Assembly: GCA_947632515.1 (NCBI GenBank)
Contig: CANRPO010000008.1
Coordinates: forward strand, 35,566-99,565
Source of the DNA: an uncultured Lachnospiraceae bacterium
GTDB lineage: Bacteria; Bacillota; Clostridia; Lachnospirales; Lachnospiraceae
Length of the DNA stretch: 64,000 nt
Direction of reading: 5' to 3'
Positions 32,738 to 40,391 of the stretch are shown here, in pieces. Made by a program: the position numbers and the translations under genes. The first letter of the stretch is position 1. Every line of letters starts with the position of its first letter. The notes under the pieces are model-generated. The model was not told where the DNA came from. It did not search any database and was given only the letters and a program-made list of their open reading frames with translations.

Positions 32738-34183
32738 CTAACCGATCAGCCAGTCATACATCTCCTGATACTTCTTGGCGGATACATGCCATGAGAAATC
32801 AACCGCCATCGCCCTGTCCACGATCTTGTTCCACTCGCGTTTCTTGTCATAGAAAATATGCTCCGCGTAGCGGATCGTGCCGAGCATCTCATGCGCGTTG
32901 TAATTCGTAAAGCTGAAACCGGTGCCTGTTCCCTCATACTCATTGTAGGGCTGTACGGTATCTTTCAGCCCGCCCGTCTCGCGCACGATGGGGATCGTGC
33001 CGTAGCGCAGGGAAATCAGCTGGCTTAAGCCGCACGGCTCAAACAGCGACGGCATGAGGAACGCGTCGCTGGCCCCGTAGATCTTGTGGGAAAGCGCGTC
33101 GGAGTAGTAGATATTGGCCGATACCTTCCCGTGGTATTTCCAGTCAAAATGGCGGAACATGTTTTCATACTGCTCTTCGCCCGTTCCGAGGACAACGATC
33201 TGCACATTGTCCTGACAGAGCTCATCCATGACATAGGCGATCAGGTCGAAACCTTTCTGTCCCGTCAGGCGGGAGACGATGCCGATCATCATCGCCTTGT
33301 CGTCCTGATTCAATCCCAGCTCAGCCTGCAGGGCGCGCTTGTTCTTGACCTTCTCCTTGCGGAAGTTCACGGCATTGTAATGACTCTCGAGATAGCGGTC
33401 CGTCTCCGGATTGAACTCGTCGTAGTCGATACCGTTGACGATGCCGCGCAGATCCCTCGATCTCGCGCACATAAGCCCGTTGAGCCCTTCGCCGTAAAAC
33501 GCCGTCTTAATCTCCTCCGCATATGTATCGCTGACCGTGGTGATCGCGTCCGCATAGACCAGACCACCTTTCAGGAGATTCGCGTCCTTGTATGCCTCCA
33601 GCTTGTCGGAAGTGAAAAAGTAATCCGGCAGACCCGTGATCTCCTTGACTTCCTTGACGCTCCACTTCCCCTGGAATTTCAGGTTGTGGATCGTCATAAC
33701 GGTCTTGATCCCCCTGTAGAAGTCGCCCCCTTGGAACCTCTCTTTCAAGTACACCGGGATCAGACCTGTCTGCCAGTCATGACAGTGAATCAGATCCGGT
33801 CTGAAATCGATCACCGGCAGAATAGACAGGGCCGCCTTACAGAAAAAGGCGTACTTCTCAATCTCAAACAGCGCATTGTCGCCGTACGGCCTGAAACCTC
33901 CGAAGAAACCCTCGTTGTCGATAAAGTAGTACTTTACGCCGTCTACCTCCGACTCCAAAACCCCCACGTACTCTTCTTTCCAATGGAAATCCATGTAAAA
34001 GTGCGTCCGGTAAGCGAGCTTATCTTTCATTTCCTGCTTCATACAAGTATATTTCGGAAGAATCACCCTAATGTCAAAATATTCTTTGTCAATGCACTTC
34101 GGCAGAGAACCGACAACGTCAGCCAGACCGCCGGTTTTGATAAAAGGGACACCTTCCGATGCCACAAACAAAATATTTTTCAT
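32738..34183 (-). CDS. glgA: glycogen synthase (ADP-glucose type)
   Basis: A 481-residue GT5 glycosyltransferase that adds glucose from ADP-glucose to alpha-1,4-glucan. The N-terminal ILFVASEGVPFIKTGGLADVVGSLPK contains the KTGGL motif that binds ADP-glucose. The second Rossmann domain shows GIVSRLTGQKGFDLI and FLMPSLFEPCGLSQLISLRYGTIPIVRETGGLKDTV, with the catalytic Glu in the EPCGLSQ stretch. Length is normal. No other glg gene is in the window, so it stands apart from a classical glycogen operon. It lies between the Spo0A-like gene and the SpoVB-like gene; glycogen-like granulose is stored before sporulation in many clostridia, which makes the placement suggestive. GGAGGG lies 7 bases before the ATG. 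Confidence 0.96.
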   Translation of the reverse strand: MKNILFVASEGVPFIKTGGLADVVGSLPKCIDKEYFDIRVILPKYTCMKQEMKDKLAYRTHFYMDFHWKEEYVGVLESEVDGVKYYFIDNEGFFGGFRPYGDNALFEIEKYAFFCKAALSILPVIDFRPDLIHCHDWQTGLIPVYLKERFQGGDFYRGIKTVMTIHNLKFQGKWSVKEVKEITGLPDYFFTSDKLEAYKDANLLKGGLVYADAITTVSDTYAEEIKTAFYGEGLNGLMCARSRDLRGIVNGIDYDEFNPETDRYLESHYNAVNFRKEKVKNKRALQAELGLNQDDKAMMIGIVSRLTGQKGFDLIAYVMDELCQDNVQIVVLGTGEEQYENMFRHFDWKYHGKVSANIYYSDALSHKIYGASDAFLMPSLFEPCGLSQLISLRYGTIPIVRETGGLKDTVQPYNEYEGTGTGFSFTNYNAHEMLGTIRYAEHIFYDKKREWNKIVDRAMAVDFSWHVSAKKYQEMYDWLIG

Positions 34184-34297
34184 GCTAACCCTCCAATATC
34201 TATTGTCCTGTCAAAACTCTTATGCTTTATTATACAGCATTTTGACTGTCAATAAAAGGATTATTTTGAAAAATAAGCCGATGGGAAAAGCCGGTGG

Positions 34298-34816
34298 TCA
34301 GCTGCGGTACTGCAGTCTGATCTTGTCTGCGATCAGTGCGATAAATTCCGAGTTCGTGGGCTTTCCCTTGCCCGTGTTGATGGTGTAACCGAACAGCGCG
34401 TCCAGCGTCTCCATCCTGCCTCTGGACCAGGCGACCTCGATCGCATGCCTGATCGCGCGCTCCACACGGCTGGGCGTCGTCTGATATTTCTTTGCGATCG
34501 TCGGATACAGCACCTTCGTGATGGAGCCAAGCATTTCCACGTCCTGCACGGACATCATGATCGCCTCCCGCAGATATTGATAGCCCTTGATATGCGCCGG
34601 CACCCCGATCTCGTGGATCATGTCTGTCACGTCCTTCTCCAGATCGCGGGGCGCGCCCGTCTGAAGGATCGGATCTGCCGGATGCGTCTCCTCCTCTTTC
34701 GTTCCCGAGGGAACCGTGATCATGATCTGAAATTCCTTGTTCGTGCTGATAAGATTGTTTAGGATGCGGTAGAACTGCTCCTGATCTCTTGTGGCTGTCA
34801 CATTTAATGTTTCCAT
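34298..34816 (-). CDS. Spo0A-like protein: full DNA-binding domain, truncated receiver domain
   Basis: A 172-residue protein at the usual spo0A position after spoIVB. Residues 58-172 are an almost textbook Spo0A effector domain: [56 protein letters not shown] (recognition helix) and [20 protein letters not shown]. Normal Spo0A is about 260-270 residues with an N-terminal receiver of about 125. Here only about 38 residues ([14 protein letters not shown] and following) resemble the start of that receiver, and the part with the phosphoacceptor Asp is absent. ATG at 34816 has GGAGGAG upstream; only 109 bases separate it from spoIVB, so no receiver can be hidden. It may be a phosphorylation-independent regulator or a paralogue, with normal Spo0A elsewhere. 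Confidence 0.92.
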   Translation of the reverse strand: METLNVTATRDQEQFYRILNNLISTNKEFQIMITVPSGTKEEETHPADPILQTGAPRDLEKDVTDMIHEIGVPAHIKGYQYLREAIMMSVQDVEMLGSITKVLYPTIAKKYQTTPSRVERAIRHAIEVAWSRGRMETLDALFGYTINTGKGKPTNSEFIALIADKIRLQYRS

Positions 34817-34868
34817 AGTACTCCTCCATATTCCCTTATTACGCCGTCCTGTCCGCCTGTTGACGACT

Positions 34869-34887
34869 TTTGACATAATCTATTATA
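34869..34887 (-). promoter_or_regulatory. -10 element and 0A-box-like site before the Spo0A-like gene
   Basis: On the minus strand a perfect TATAAT covers 34887-34882. TGTCAAA (34875-34869), one mismatch from the 0A box TGTCGAA, lies at the expected transcription start, compatible with autoregulation. No good -35 element is seen. Confidence 0.4.
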
Positions 34888-34925
34888 AACAATGGACTTC
34901 CGCTATGGAATAGTAAGGCATCGCA

Positions 34926-36263
34926 CTAATGACCCAGCATCTCCTCTATAAAAATCCCGTAACCTTTGGTGGAATCCTGTACGAGCACGTGCGTGACGGC
35001 GCCGACCAGCTTGCCGTTCTGTATGATCGGACTGCCGCTCATGCCCTGAATGATGCCTCCCGTGAGCGTCAGAAGTTTCTCGTCCGATACCTGTATGACG
35101 ATCCCCCTGTTGACGTTGTCATGCTCCAAATTCACTTCGACGATCTCCACGTCGTAAAACTCCGGCTCCCCGGTCACGGAACAGATGATCTGTGCCGGTC
35201 CCAGTTCTATCTCCTGTTTTAGGGCGATGGAAATAGGCTCGCTGAAAGCCGCCTCCGACGTATCGATGCCGCACATACCGAAAATTCCCTCCGCCGTGTT
35301 CTCTGTGATCTCGCCGATCACATTGTCGCTGTCATACTCGATGTAGCCCGTCAGCTCTCCGGGCGAACCGTTGCTCCCCCGCGTGATACCCACGATCTGT
35401 GTCCTGTACAGCGTCCCCTCGTCCAGATCCATCAGCGCTGAGGTGTCCACATCATTGATGCCGTGTCCCAGCGCTCCGAATGTCTGATCTGTGTCCTGAT
35501 AGGTCATGGTGCCGATCCCCTGGGCGTTATCCCTTATCCAAATACCGAGTTTCCGCTCTTTGTTCGGATTTTGCTCGGGCTTGACCATGACATCTGTCAC
35601 CTCATCGTTTCTCTTGATCGTGAGCACCATGCTCTCCGCCTCGGATTCCTCGATCAGTCTGACAAGCTGTTTTTTGTTCTCGATTTCCTCCCCGTCCGCC
35701 TTCAGAATATAATCTCCCTTTTGCAGCGCGTACTTCGCGGGGGACACCTTCTTGCCTTCCTCGTTCTCAAACTCCCCGATGCCGACCACCAGCACGCCCT
35801 CCGTCTTTACATAGATGCCGATGGGAATGCCCGACGGGATCAGCATTTTGTCTTGAATAACCTCAATGTCCACACTTTTATAAGGAAGAACGCCAAACAG
35901 TTTCAGATTCATCTGATAAGTATCGATCTCGCTGGCCCTGACTTTCACCGTATGTGTAAAATCTACATGAATGCTCTGCACACTGTCGGAAAGGCTCTCC
36001 GCAGCCTGCTCCGTCCCCGCGTCCGGCATGGCCGACACCTGCGCGGCCCTCTCCCCGACACGGTAGATCTCTCCGGACGCGGGAACCCGAAAGTCCAGTT
36101 CCTGCTCCACACCCGCGCGGATCTTGATCGTGGACGGTATCTTATCCCAGTACGCGAAGTAGATCACAGCCGCGAGCGCGGCCGCCGACGCCGCAAGGAG
36201 CGCGTACAAAAAAATACGGTATGTTCTTTTTTGTTGTCTTGTCATATAGATCGTTCTGTCCAA
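34926..36263 (-). CDS. spoIVB: SpoIVB serine peptidase (S55 family)
   Basis: About 445 residues. SpoIVB is made in the forespore, crosses into the intermembrane space and cleaves SpoIVFA to release pro-sigma-K processing. The parts are an N-terminal basic region and membrane helix (IFLYALLAASAAALAAVIYFAYW), a PDZ domain (SPAKYALQKGDYILKADGEEIENKKQLVRLIEE) and the S55 peptidase domain. That domain has the catalytic His in GALGHGINDVDT and the Ser in GMSGSPIIQNGKLVGAVTHVLVQD. The TTG at 36263 has GAGG ten bases before it; the ATG at 36245 lacks a clear site but is an alternative. The recN-spoIVB-spo0A order is conserved in endospore formers. Confidence 0.95.
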   Translation of the reverse strand: MDRTIYMTRQQKRTYRIFLYALLAASAAALAAVIYFAYWDKIPSTIKIRAGVEQELDFRVPASGEIYRVGERAAQVSAMPDAGTEQAAESLSDSVQSIHVDFTHTVKVRASEIDTYQMNLKLFGVLPYKSVDIEVIQDKMLIPSGIPIGIYVKTEGVLVVGIGEFENEEGKKVSPAKYALQKGDYILKADGEEIENKKQLVRLIEESEAESMVLTIKRNDEVTDVMVKPEQNPNKERKLGIWIRDNAQGIGTMTYQDTDQTFGALGHGINDVDTSALMDLDEGTLYRTQIVGITRGSNGSPGELTGYIEYDSDNVIGEITENTAEGIFGMCGIDTSEAAFSEPISIALKQEIELGPAQIICSVTGEPEFYDVEIVEVNLEHDNVNRGIVIQVSDEKLLTLTGGIIQGMSGSPIIQNGKLVGAVTHVLVQDSTKGYGIFIEEMLGH

Positions 36264-36321
36264 TTTATCACTTCCTCGCCTTTCGGTATCGCAGCTTTTC
36301 CTTGCGTCGAAACGGCATAGG

Positions 36322-36348
36322 AAAAGGACACACATGGCGCGTGTCCTT
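36322..36348 (-). terminator. terminator between recN and spoIVB
   Basis: A stem with arms AAAGGACAC and GTGTCCTTT around a short loop, followed by a T-run on the minus strand. It separates the DNA-repair gene from the sporulation gene. Confidence 0.75.
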
Positions 36349-36378
36349 TCTAGTATGTGATAAATTTTCGGATTTCAT

Positions 36379-38061
36379 TTAGTATTGTTTTGTATTTGTT
36401 GCCAAATCTTTCATTTCTTTTGCATTGTTGCGCACGTTCTCCGTGATGCTCGCCCCGCCGAGCATCCTCGCCAGCTCCTCGACGCTCTCCTTCTCGTCAA
36501 GTCTCTTTATCTCCGTGACGGAACGCTCGTTCTCCACGCGTTTTGCAATGCAGAAATGGGTGTCCGCCATCGCCGCGATCTGCGCCAGATGGGTGATACA
36601 GATCAGCTGATGTTCCCTGCCGAGAATGCCCATCTTCTCAGACACCTTCCAGGCTGTCTTGCCGCTGATACCCGTGTCGATCTCGTCAAAGATAAGCGTC
36701 TCGATCTCGTCCTTGTCCGCAAGCACCGTCTTCAGCGCCAGCATGATGCGCGACAGCTCGCCGCCGCTGGCTACCTGCGACAGCTCCCGCAGCTCCTCGC
36801 CCGCATTGGTGCAAATCAGAAAAGCCACCCTGTCATATCCGTTTCCGCTCATCGTCTCTTCGGATGACAAGAGCCGTATCTCAAACCGCACATTCTCAAA
36901 ATTCAGATCCAACAGCGCCCGCCTCATCTCCTCCGCCAGCACGGACGCGCATCTTCCGCGGATCTCAGATATTTTGCCGCACAGATCAAGCGCCTCCTCT
37001 TTCAGAGTATTCGCCCGCCGCGTCAACTCCATTCGGTAAGCGTCGTAATCCCTGTATTTCTCTACCAGTTGCTCCGCCCTGTCCCGATAGGCCAGAATTT
37101 CTTCAATCGTATTGCCATATTTTGACTTTAAATGATTCAGGAGATTCAGGCGTCTCTCCGTGCGGTCGAACAGCTCCCCGTCAAACGCAAGCTCCTCCAG
37201 ATAGTCCGCTATCGCCCTGTTACAGTCATTCAAGAGATTGTCAACGTCCAGAAGCTGCCTCTCAAAATCGCCCAATCTCTCATCGTAGGCAGCCACCGAC
37301 CTCAATTCCCTCAGGGCGCGCCCGAGATTCCCGCCGACGCCGCCCTCCTCATAGCCGCACAGCGCGTGCGCCGTCTGCACCGCTTCCCTGATCTTCTGCC
37401 CATTGACAAGCCTGCGGTATGTGTCCTCGGCCTCGTCGTCCTCACCCGGCACAAGCTGCGCCTCCTCGATCTCCTGACACTCGAACTGAGCCAGCGCGGT
37501 CTCCTTTCGCCTCGTCTCCTCGTCCGTCTCGCTCTCCGCAAGCTCCGCCGTCGCCTGACGGTAGCGCGCGTACACGTTCTCAAGCGCCCGCTTGTGCACG
37601 GCAAGCTCATCGCCCGCATAGGCGTCCAATATCTCCAACTGCTTACCGCTCTGCAGCAAAGACTGGTGCTCGTGCTGCCCGTGAATGTCGATCAGAATAT
37701 CCCCAAGCTGTTTGAGCTGTTTTGCCGTCACAGTCTCCCCGCACACTTTACAGACGCTGCGCCCCGGCAGGATCCGCCGCTGGAGAATCACCTGTCCGTC
37801 CTCCACGGGCATCTCCAATGCCCGTATCGCCGCAAGCTGCTCCGGGCGGTCCGGTGTGAAGACCAGCTCCACCAGCGCATACTCCGCCCCCGTCCGAATC
37901 ATATCCTTGTCCGCTTTGGCGCCCAGCGCAAGATTGATGGAGCCGATGATGATGGATTTGCCGGCGCCCGTCTCCCCGGTGAGAATATTCAATCCCTTTG
38001 CAAACGTCACCTCGATCTCGTCGATCAACGCCAGATTCTTCACATGTAAACTTTCTAACAT
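36379..38061 (-). CDS. recN: DNA repair protein RecN
   Basis: A 560-residue SMC-like ATPase acting in double-strand break repair. It has the N-terminal MLESLHVKNLALIDEIEVTFAKGLNILTGETGAGKSI with the Walker A GETGAGKS, central coiled coils, the signature ASGGELSRIMLALK, Walker B TLIFDEIDTGISG, and ICITHLAQIAAMADTHF near the C-terminus. Length is normal. It follows argR by 73 bases in the conserved nadK-argR-recN order. The upstream gap carries no recognised LexA box. Confidence 0.97.
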   Translation of the reverse strand: MLESLHVKNLALIDEIEVTFAKGLNILTGETGAGKSIIIGSINLALGAKADKDMIRTGAEYALVELVFTPDRPEQLAAIRALEMPVEDGQVILQRRILPGRSVCKVCGETVTAKQLKQLGDILIDIHGQHEHQSLLQSGKQLEILDAYAGDELAVHKRALENVYARYRQATAELAESETDEETRRKETALAQFECQEIEEAQLVPGEDDEAEDTYRRLVNGQKIREAVQTAHALCGYEEGGVGGNLGRALRELRSVAAYDERLGDFERQLLDVDNLLNDCNRAIADYLEELAFDGELFDRTERRLNLLNHLKSKYGNTIEEILAYRDRAEQLVEKYRDYDAYRMELTRRANTLKEEALDLCGKISEIRGRCASVLAEEMRRALLDLNFENVRFEIRLLSSEETMSGNGYDRVAFLICTNAGEELRELSQVASGGELSRIMLALKTVLADKDEIETLIFDEIDTGISGKTAWKVSEKMGILGREHQLICITHLAQIAAMADTHFCIAKRVENERSVTEIKRLDEKESVEELARMLGGASITENVRNNAKEMKDLATNTKQY

Positions 38062-38134
38062 CTTTTCACCTCTTATGTATTCTCTCCGGGCATATCCTGC
38101 GTCCTTCTGCGCGGTCTATGCAAATACATAATGC

Positions 38135-38599
38135 TCAGTGCTCTATCATCCTGCCGATTCTGTCCATGACTGCGGCGGCCGCCTCCGAGCTCTTCGTCGC
38201 CATCATGATCGTGTTGTCCCCCGCGATACAGCCGACGATCTCCTCGATCCTCAGAGCGTCCACCGCCGCCGCCACGGCCATCGCCATGCCGGACACCGTC
38301 TTCATAACGAGAAGATTCTGCGCCGGCGCCATGGACACATACCCTTCCTTCAACACTCTGATGTACTTATCTCCCAGATGCTCTTCATCCTGCGCGAAGG
38401 CAACATACTTCTGTCTGCCTCTGCCGATCGGGACCTTGGATAGCTTTAACTCCCGAATGTCTCTGGAGACGGTGGCCTGCGTAACTTGAAAACCCGCCGC
38501 ACACAACCTGTCGGCCAGCTCCTCCTGCGTCTCGATCTCATGCAGGCGGATCAGTTCTACGATTTTCTCATGTCTCTTTTTCTTGATATTACAGTTCAT
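38135..38599 (-). CDS. argR: arginine repressor ArgR
   Basis: A 154-residue regulator. The winged helix N-domain contains IETQEELADRLCAAGFQVTQATVSRDIRELKLSKVP with the SRDI/RELKL signature. The C-terminal hexamerisation and arginine-binding domain shows NLLVMKTVSGMAMAVAAAVDAL and EIVGCIAGDNTIMMATKS, with the GDNT arginine pocket. In Firmicutes, ArgR represses arginine synthesis and can activate catabolism. It sits between nadK and recN, its typical Clostridia location. The start with MNCNIKKKRHEKIVELI fits the family. Confidence 0.96.
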   Translation of the reverse strand: MNCNIKKKRHEKIVELIRLHEIETQEELADRLCAAGFQVTQATVSRDIRELKLSKVPIGRGRQKYVAFAQDEEHLGDKYIRVLKEGYVSMAPAQNLLVMKTVSGMAMAVAAAVDALRIEEIVGCIAGDNTIMMATKSSEAAAAVMDRIGRMIEH

Positions 38600-38617
38600 A
38601 TTCCCCCGATACGAGCG

Positions 38618-39463
38618 CTACTCGCCCATTTTTTTGTGAAGCACCGTCAGAAAGCTTTCGGTGTTCAATTTTAGGATCCCCGTTGTTCTGGCTGCCTTGC
38701 GCACGACGATGCTGTCCCCCGTCTCCAGCCCGATCTTGTGGCTGCCGTCAAAATTCGCCTCCACCGCCTGCAGCCGCCCGTCCCTGCCCCGGGGTATCTC
38801 TATCCTGATCTCGTCCTCCGGCGCAAGCACGATACTCCTTGTGCTCAGCGTATGGGGACAGATCGGCGTCAACAGCAGAAGACTCGCTGACGGCTCCACA
38901 ACAGGCCCGCCCGCCGACATATTATACCCCGTAGAGCCCGTAGGCGTGGCGACGATCATGCCGTCCGCGCTAAAACGATTCAGGAACTGACCATTGACAT
39001 AGATGTGGAGCGTCAAGATCTGCAGGGAACCGCAGCGGGATATAACAATATCGTTCAGCGCCACGTTCTCCTCCCCGCTCTCCCGTTTCCGCACATGCCC
39101 TTCCAGCATCATGCGCTCCTCACGCGTATAACTTCCCTGCAACAGCTTATCGAGAGCCGGCTCGATCGCACCGATCTCCACCTCCGCAAGATAGCCCAGC
39201 GTGCCCAGATTGACGCCCAAAAGCGGAATATCCCTGTCCATCATATTGCGGGCCGCGCGCAGCAGCGTCCCGTCGCCGCCCAGCACCAGCGCGCACTCCG
39301 GGGCCACGGCGTCGCGTCCGCCCTCGGCGCTGTTTCTCAAAAAATCTTCATGATCCACGCATGTCACCTCCGCGCCATGCGCCTCGAGATATTTCGTTAT
39401 CCGTCTCGTGTAGATCTCCTGAGGGTCCTTCACCTCGTTGGCGATCAGATAAAAATGTTTCAT
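38618..39463 (-). CDS. nadK: NAD kinase
   Basis: A 281-residue enzyme phosphorylating NAD to NADP. It shows the GGDGT motif (CALVLGGDGTLLRAARN), VNLGTLGYLAEVE, the SADGMIVATPTGSTGYNMSAGGPVV block and LTPICPHTLSTRSIVL. It overlaps tlyA by 4 bases (ATGA), so translation is coupled. The tlyA-nadK-argR-recN order is conserved across Clostridia. Confidence 0.97.
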   Translation of the reverse strand: MKHFYLIANEVKDPQEIYTRRITKYLEAHGAEVTCVDHEDFLRNSAEGGRDAVAPECALVLGGDGTLLRAARNMMDRDIPLLGVNLGTLGYLAEVEIGAIEPALDKLLQGSYTREERMMLEGHVRKRESGEENVALNDIVISRCGSLQILTLHIYVNGQFLNRFSADGMIVATPTGSTGYNMSAGGPVVEPSASLLLLTPICPHTLSTRSIVLAPEDEIRIEIPRGRDGRLQAVEANFDGSHKIGLETGDSIVVRKAARTTGILKLNTESFLTVLHKKMGE

Positions 39464-40365
39464 TCCCCTGTCTTCCCCTCGCTAAACGCGCTGTGCGCCT
39501 CTTTCACCGTACGGCCGATCAGCTCTTCCATATCGCTGTCATGGGATCTGCCGTTCCCGCATGCGATCAGCCTGCGCAGCGCGCTCTCCGCCTCCTGTTC
39601 CGTCATGTCGGTCACACTCTCCGCGATCTCCGCTCTCTTCTCTATAAAAAGCAGATACTCTATGTTCCCTTCCGGCCCTTTGATCGGAGAGTAAGTGAGC
39701 CCCTTCACGTCGAACCCGATCATGTGGGCGTAATCGACGATCTTATGCACCACTTCTTCGTGCACCTTCGGATCTCTGACGACCCCCTTTTTCCCTACTT
39801 TCTCCCGCCCCGCCTCAAACTGCGGTTTGATCAGGCAGACCATCCGCCCCGCATCTTTCAGCAGATTTCTTGCAGGCGGGAGGATCTTAGTCAGAGAGAT
39901 AAAGGAGACGTCCACGGAGGCAAAATCGATCTGCTCCCCGATGTCCTCCGGCGTCACATAGCGGAAATTGGTCCTCTCCATACAGACCACCCGCCCGTCG
40001 TTTCGCAGTTTCCAAGCGAGCTGGCCGTGCCCCACGTCCACGGCATATACCTTGTCCGCACCGTTTTGCAGCATACAGTCCGTAAAGCCGCCCGTGGAGG
40101 CGCCAATATCCATGCAGACCGCGCGCTCCAAAGAGATGGGGAATTCTCCCACCGCCTTCTCCAGTTTCAGCCCGCCTCTGCTCACATATTTTAGCTGACT
40201 GCCTTTTACTTCTATATGGATCCTGTTCTCATCAAACGTCGTCCCGGCCTTGTCCTCCCGCTGTCCGTCCACAAAGACGTTCCCCGCCATGAGGATTGCC
40301 TTCGCCTTCTCCCGCGAAGGCGCAAATCCCTGTTTCACCAGGATCACATCAAGTCTTTCCTTCAA
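39460..40365 (-). CDS. tlyA: TlyA family rRNA 2'-O-methyltransferase / haemolysin-like protein
   Basis: A 301-residue protein with an N-terminal S4 RNA-binding domain (MKERLDVILVKQGFAPSREKAKAILMAGNVFVDG) and a FtsJ-like methyltransferase domain (VCMDIGASTGGFTDCMLQNGADKVYAVDVGHGQLAWKLR). TlyA proteins methylate ribose positions in 16S and 23S rRNA, and some are linked to capreomycin sensitivity. Here the SAM motif DIGASTGGF is intact. It lies between dxs and nadK, with the stop overlapping the nadK start. The haemolysin label in databases is historical. Confidence 0.94.
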   Translation of the reverse strand: MKERLDVILVKQGFAPSREKAKAILMAGNVFVDGQREDKAGTTFDENRIHIEVKGSQLKYVSRGGLKLEKAVGEFPISLERAVCMDIGASTGGFTDCMLQNGADKVYAVDVGHGQLAWKLRNDGRVVCMERTNFRYVTPEDIGEQIDFASVDVSFISLTKILPPARNLLKDAGRMVCLIKPQFEAGREKVGKKGVVRDPKVHEEVVHKIVDYAHMIGFDVKGLTYSPIKGPEGNIEYLLFIEKRAEIAESVTDMTEQEAESALRRLIACGNGRSHDSDMEELIGRTVKEAHSAFSEGKTGE

Positions 40366-40391
40366 AGGAATGCCCCCATACTTCCGCCCGG

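Noticed and set aside
34202..34260. Promoter with TTGACA and TATAAT before glgA
   Set aside because: The two boxes are only 12 bases apart, too close for a normal sigma-A promoter; the TATAAT may still act with another -35.
36264..36321. Sigma-F/sigma-G promoter before spoIVB
   Set aside because: No pair of boxes with proper spacing was found by eye, although forespore expression is expected from the family.
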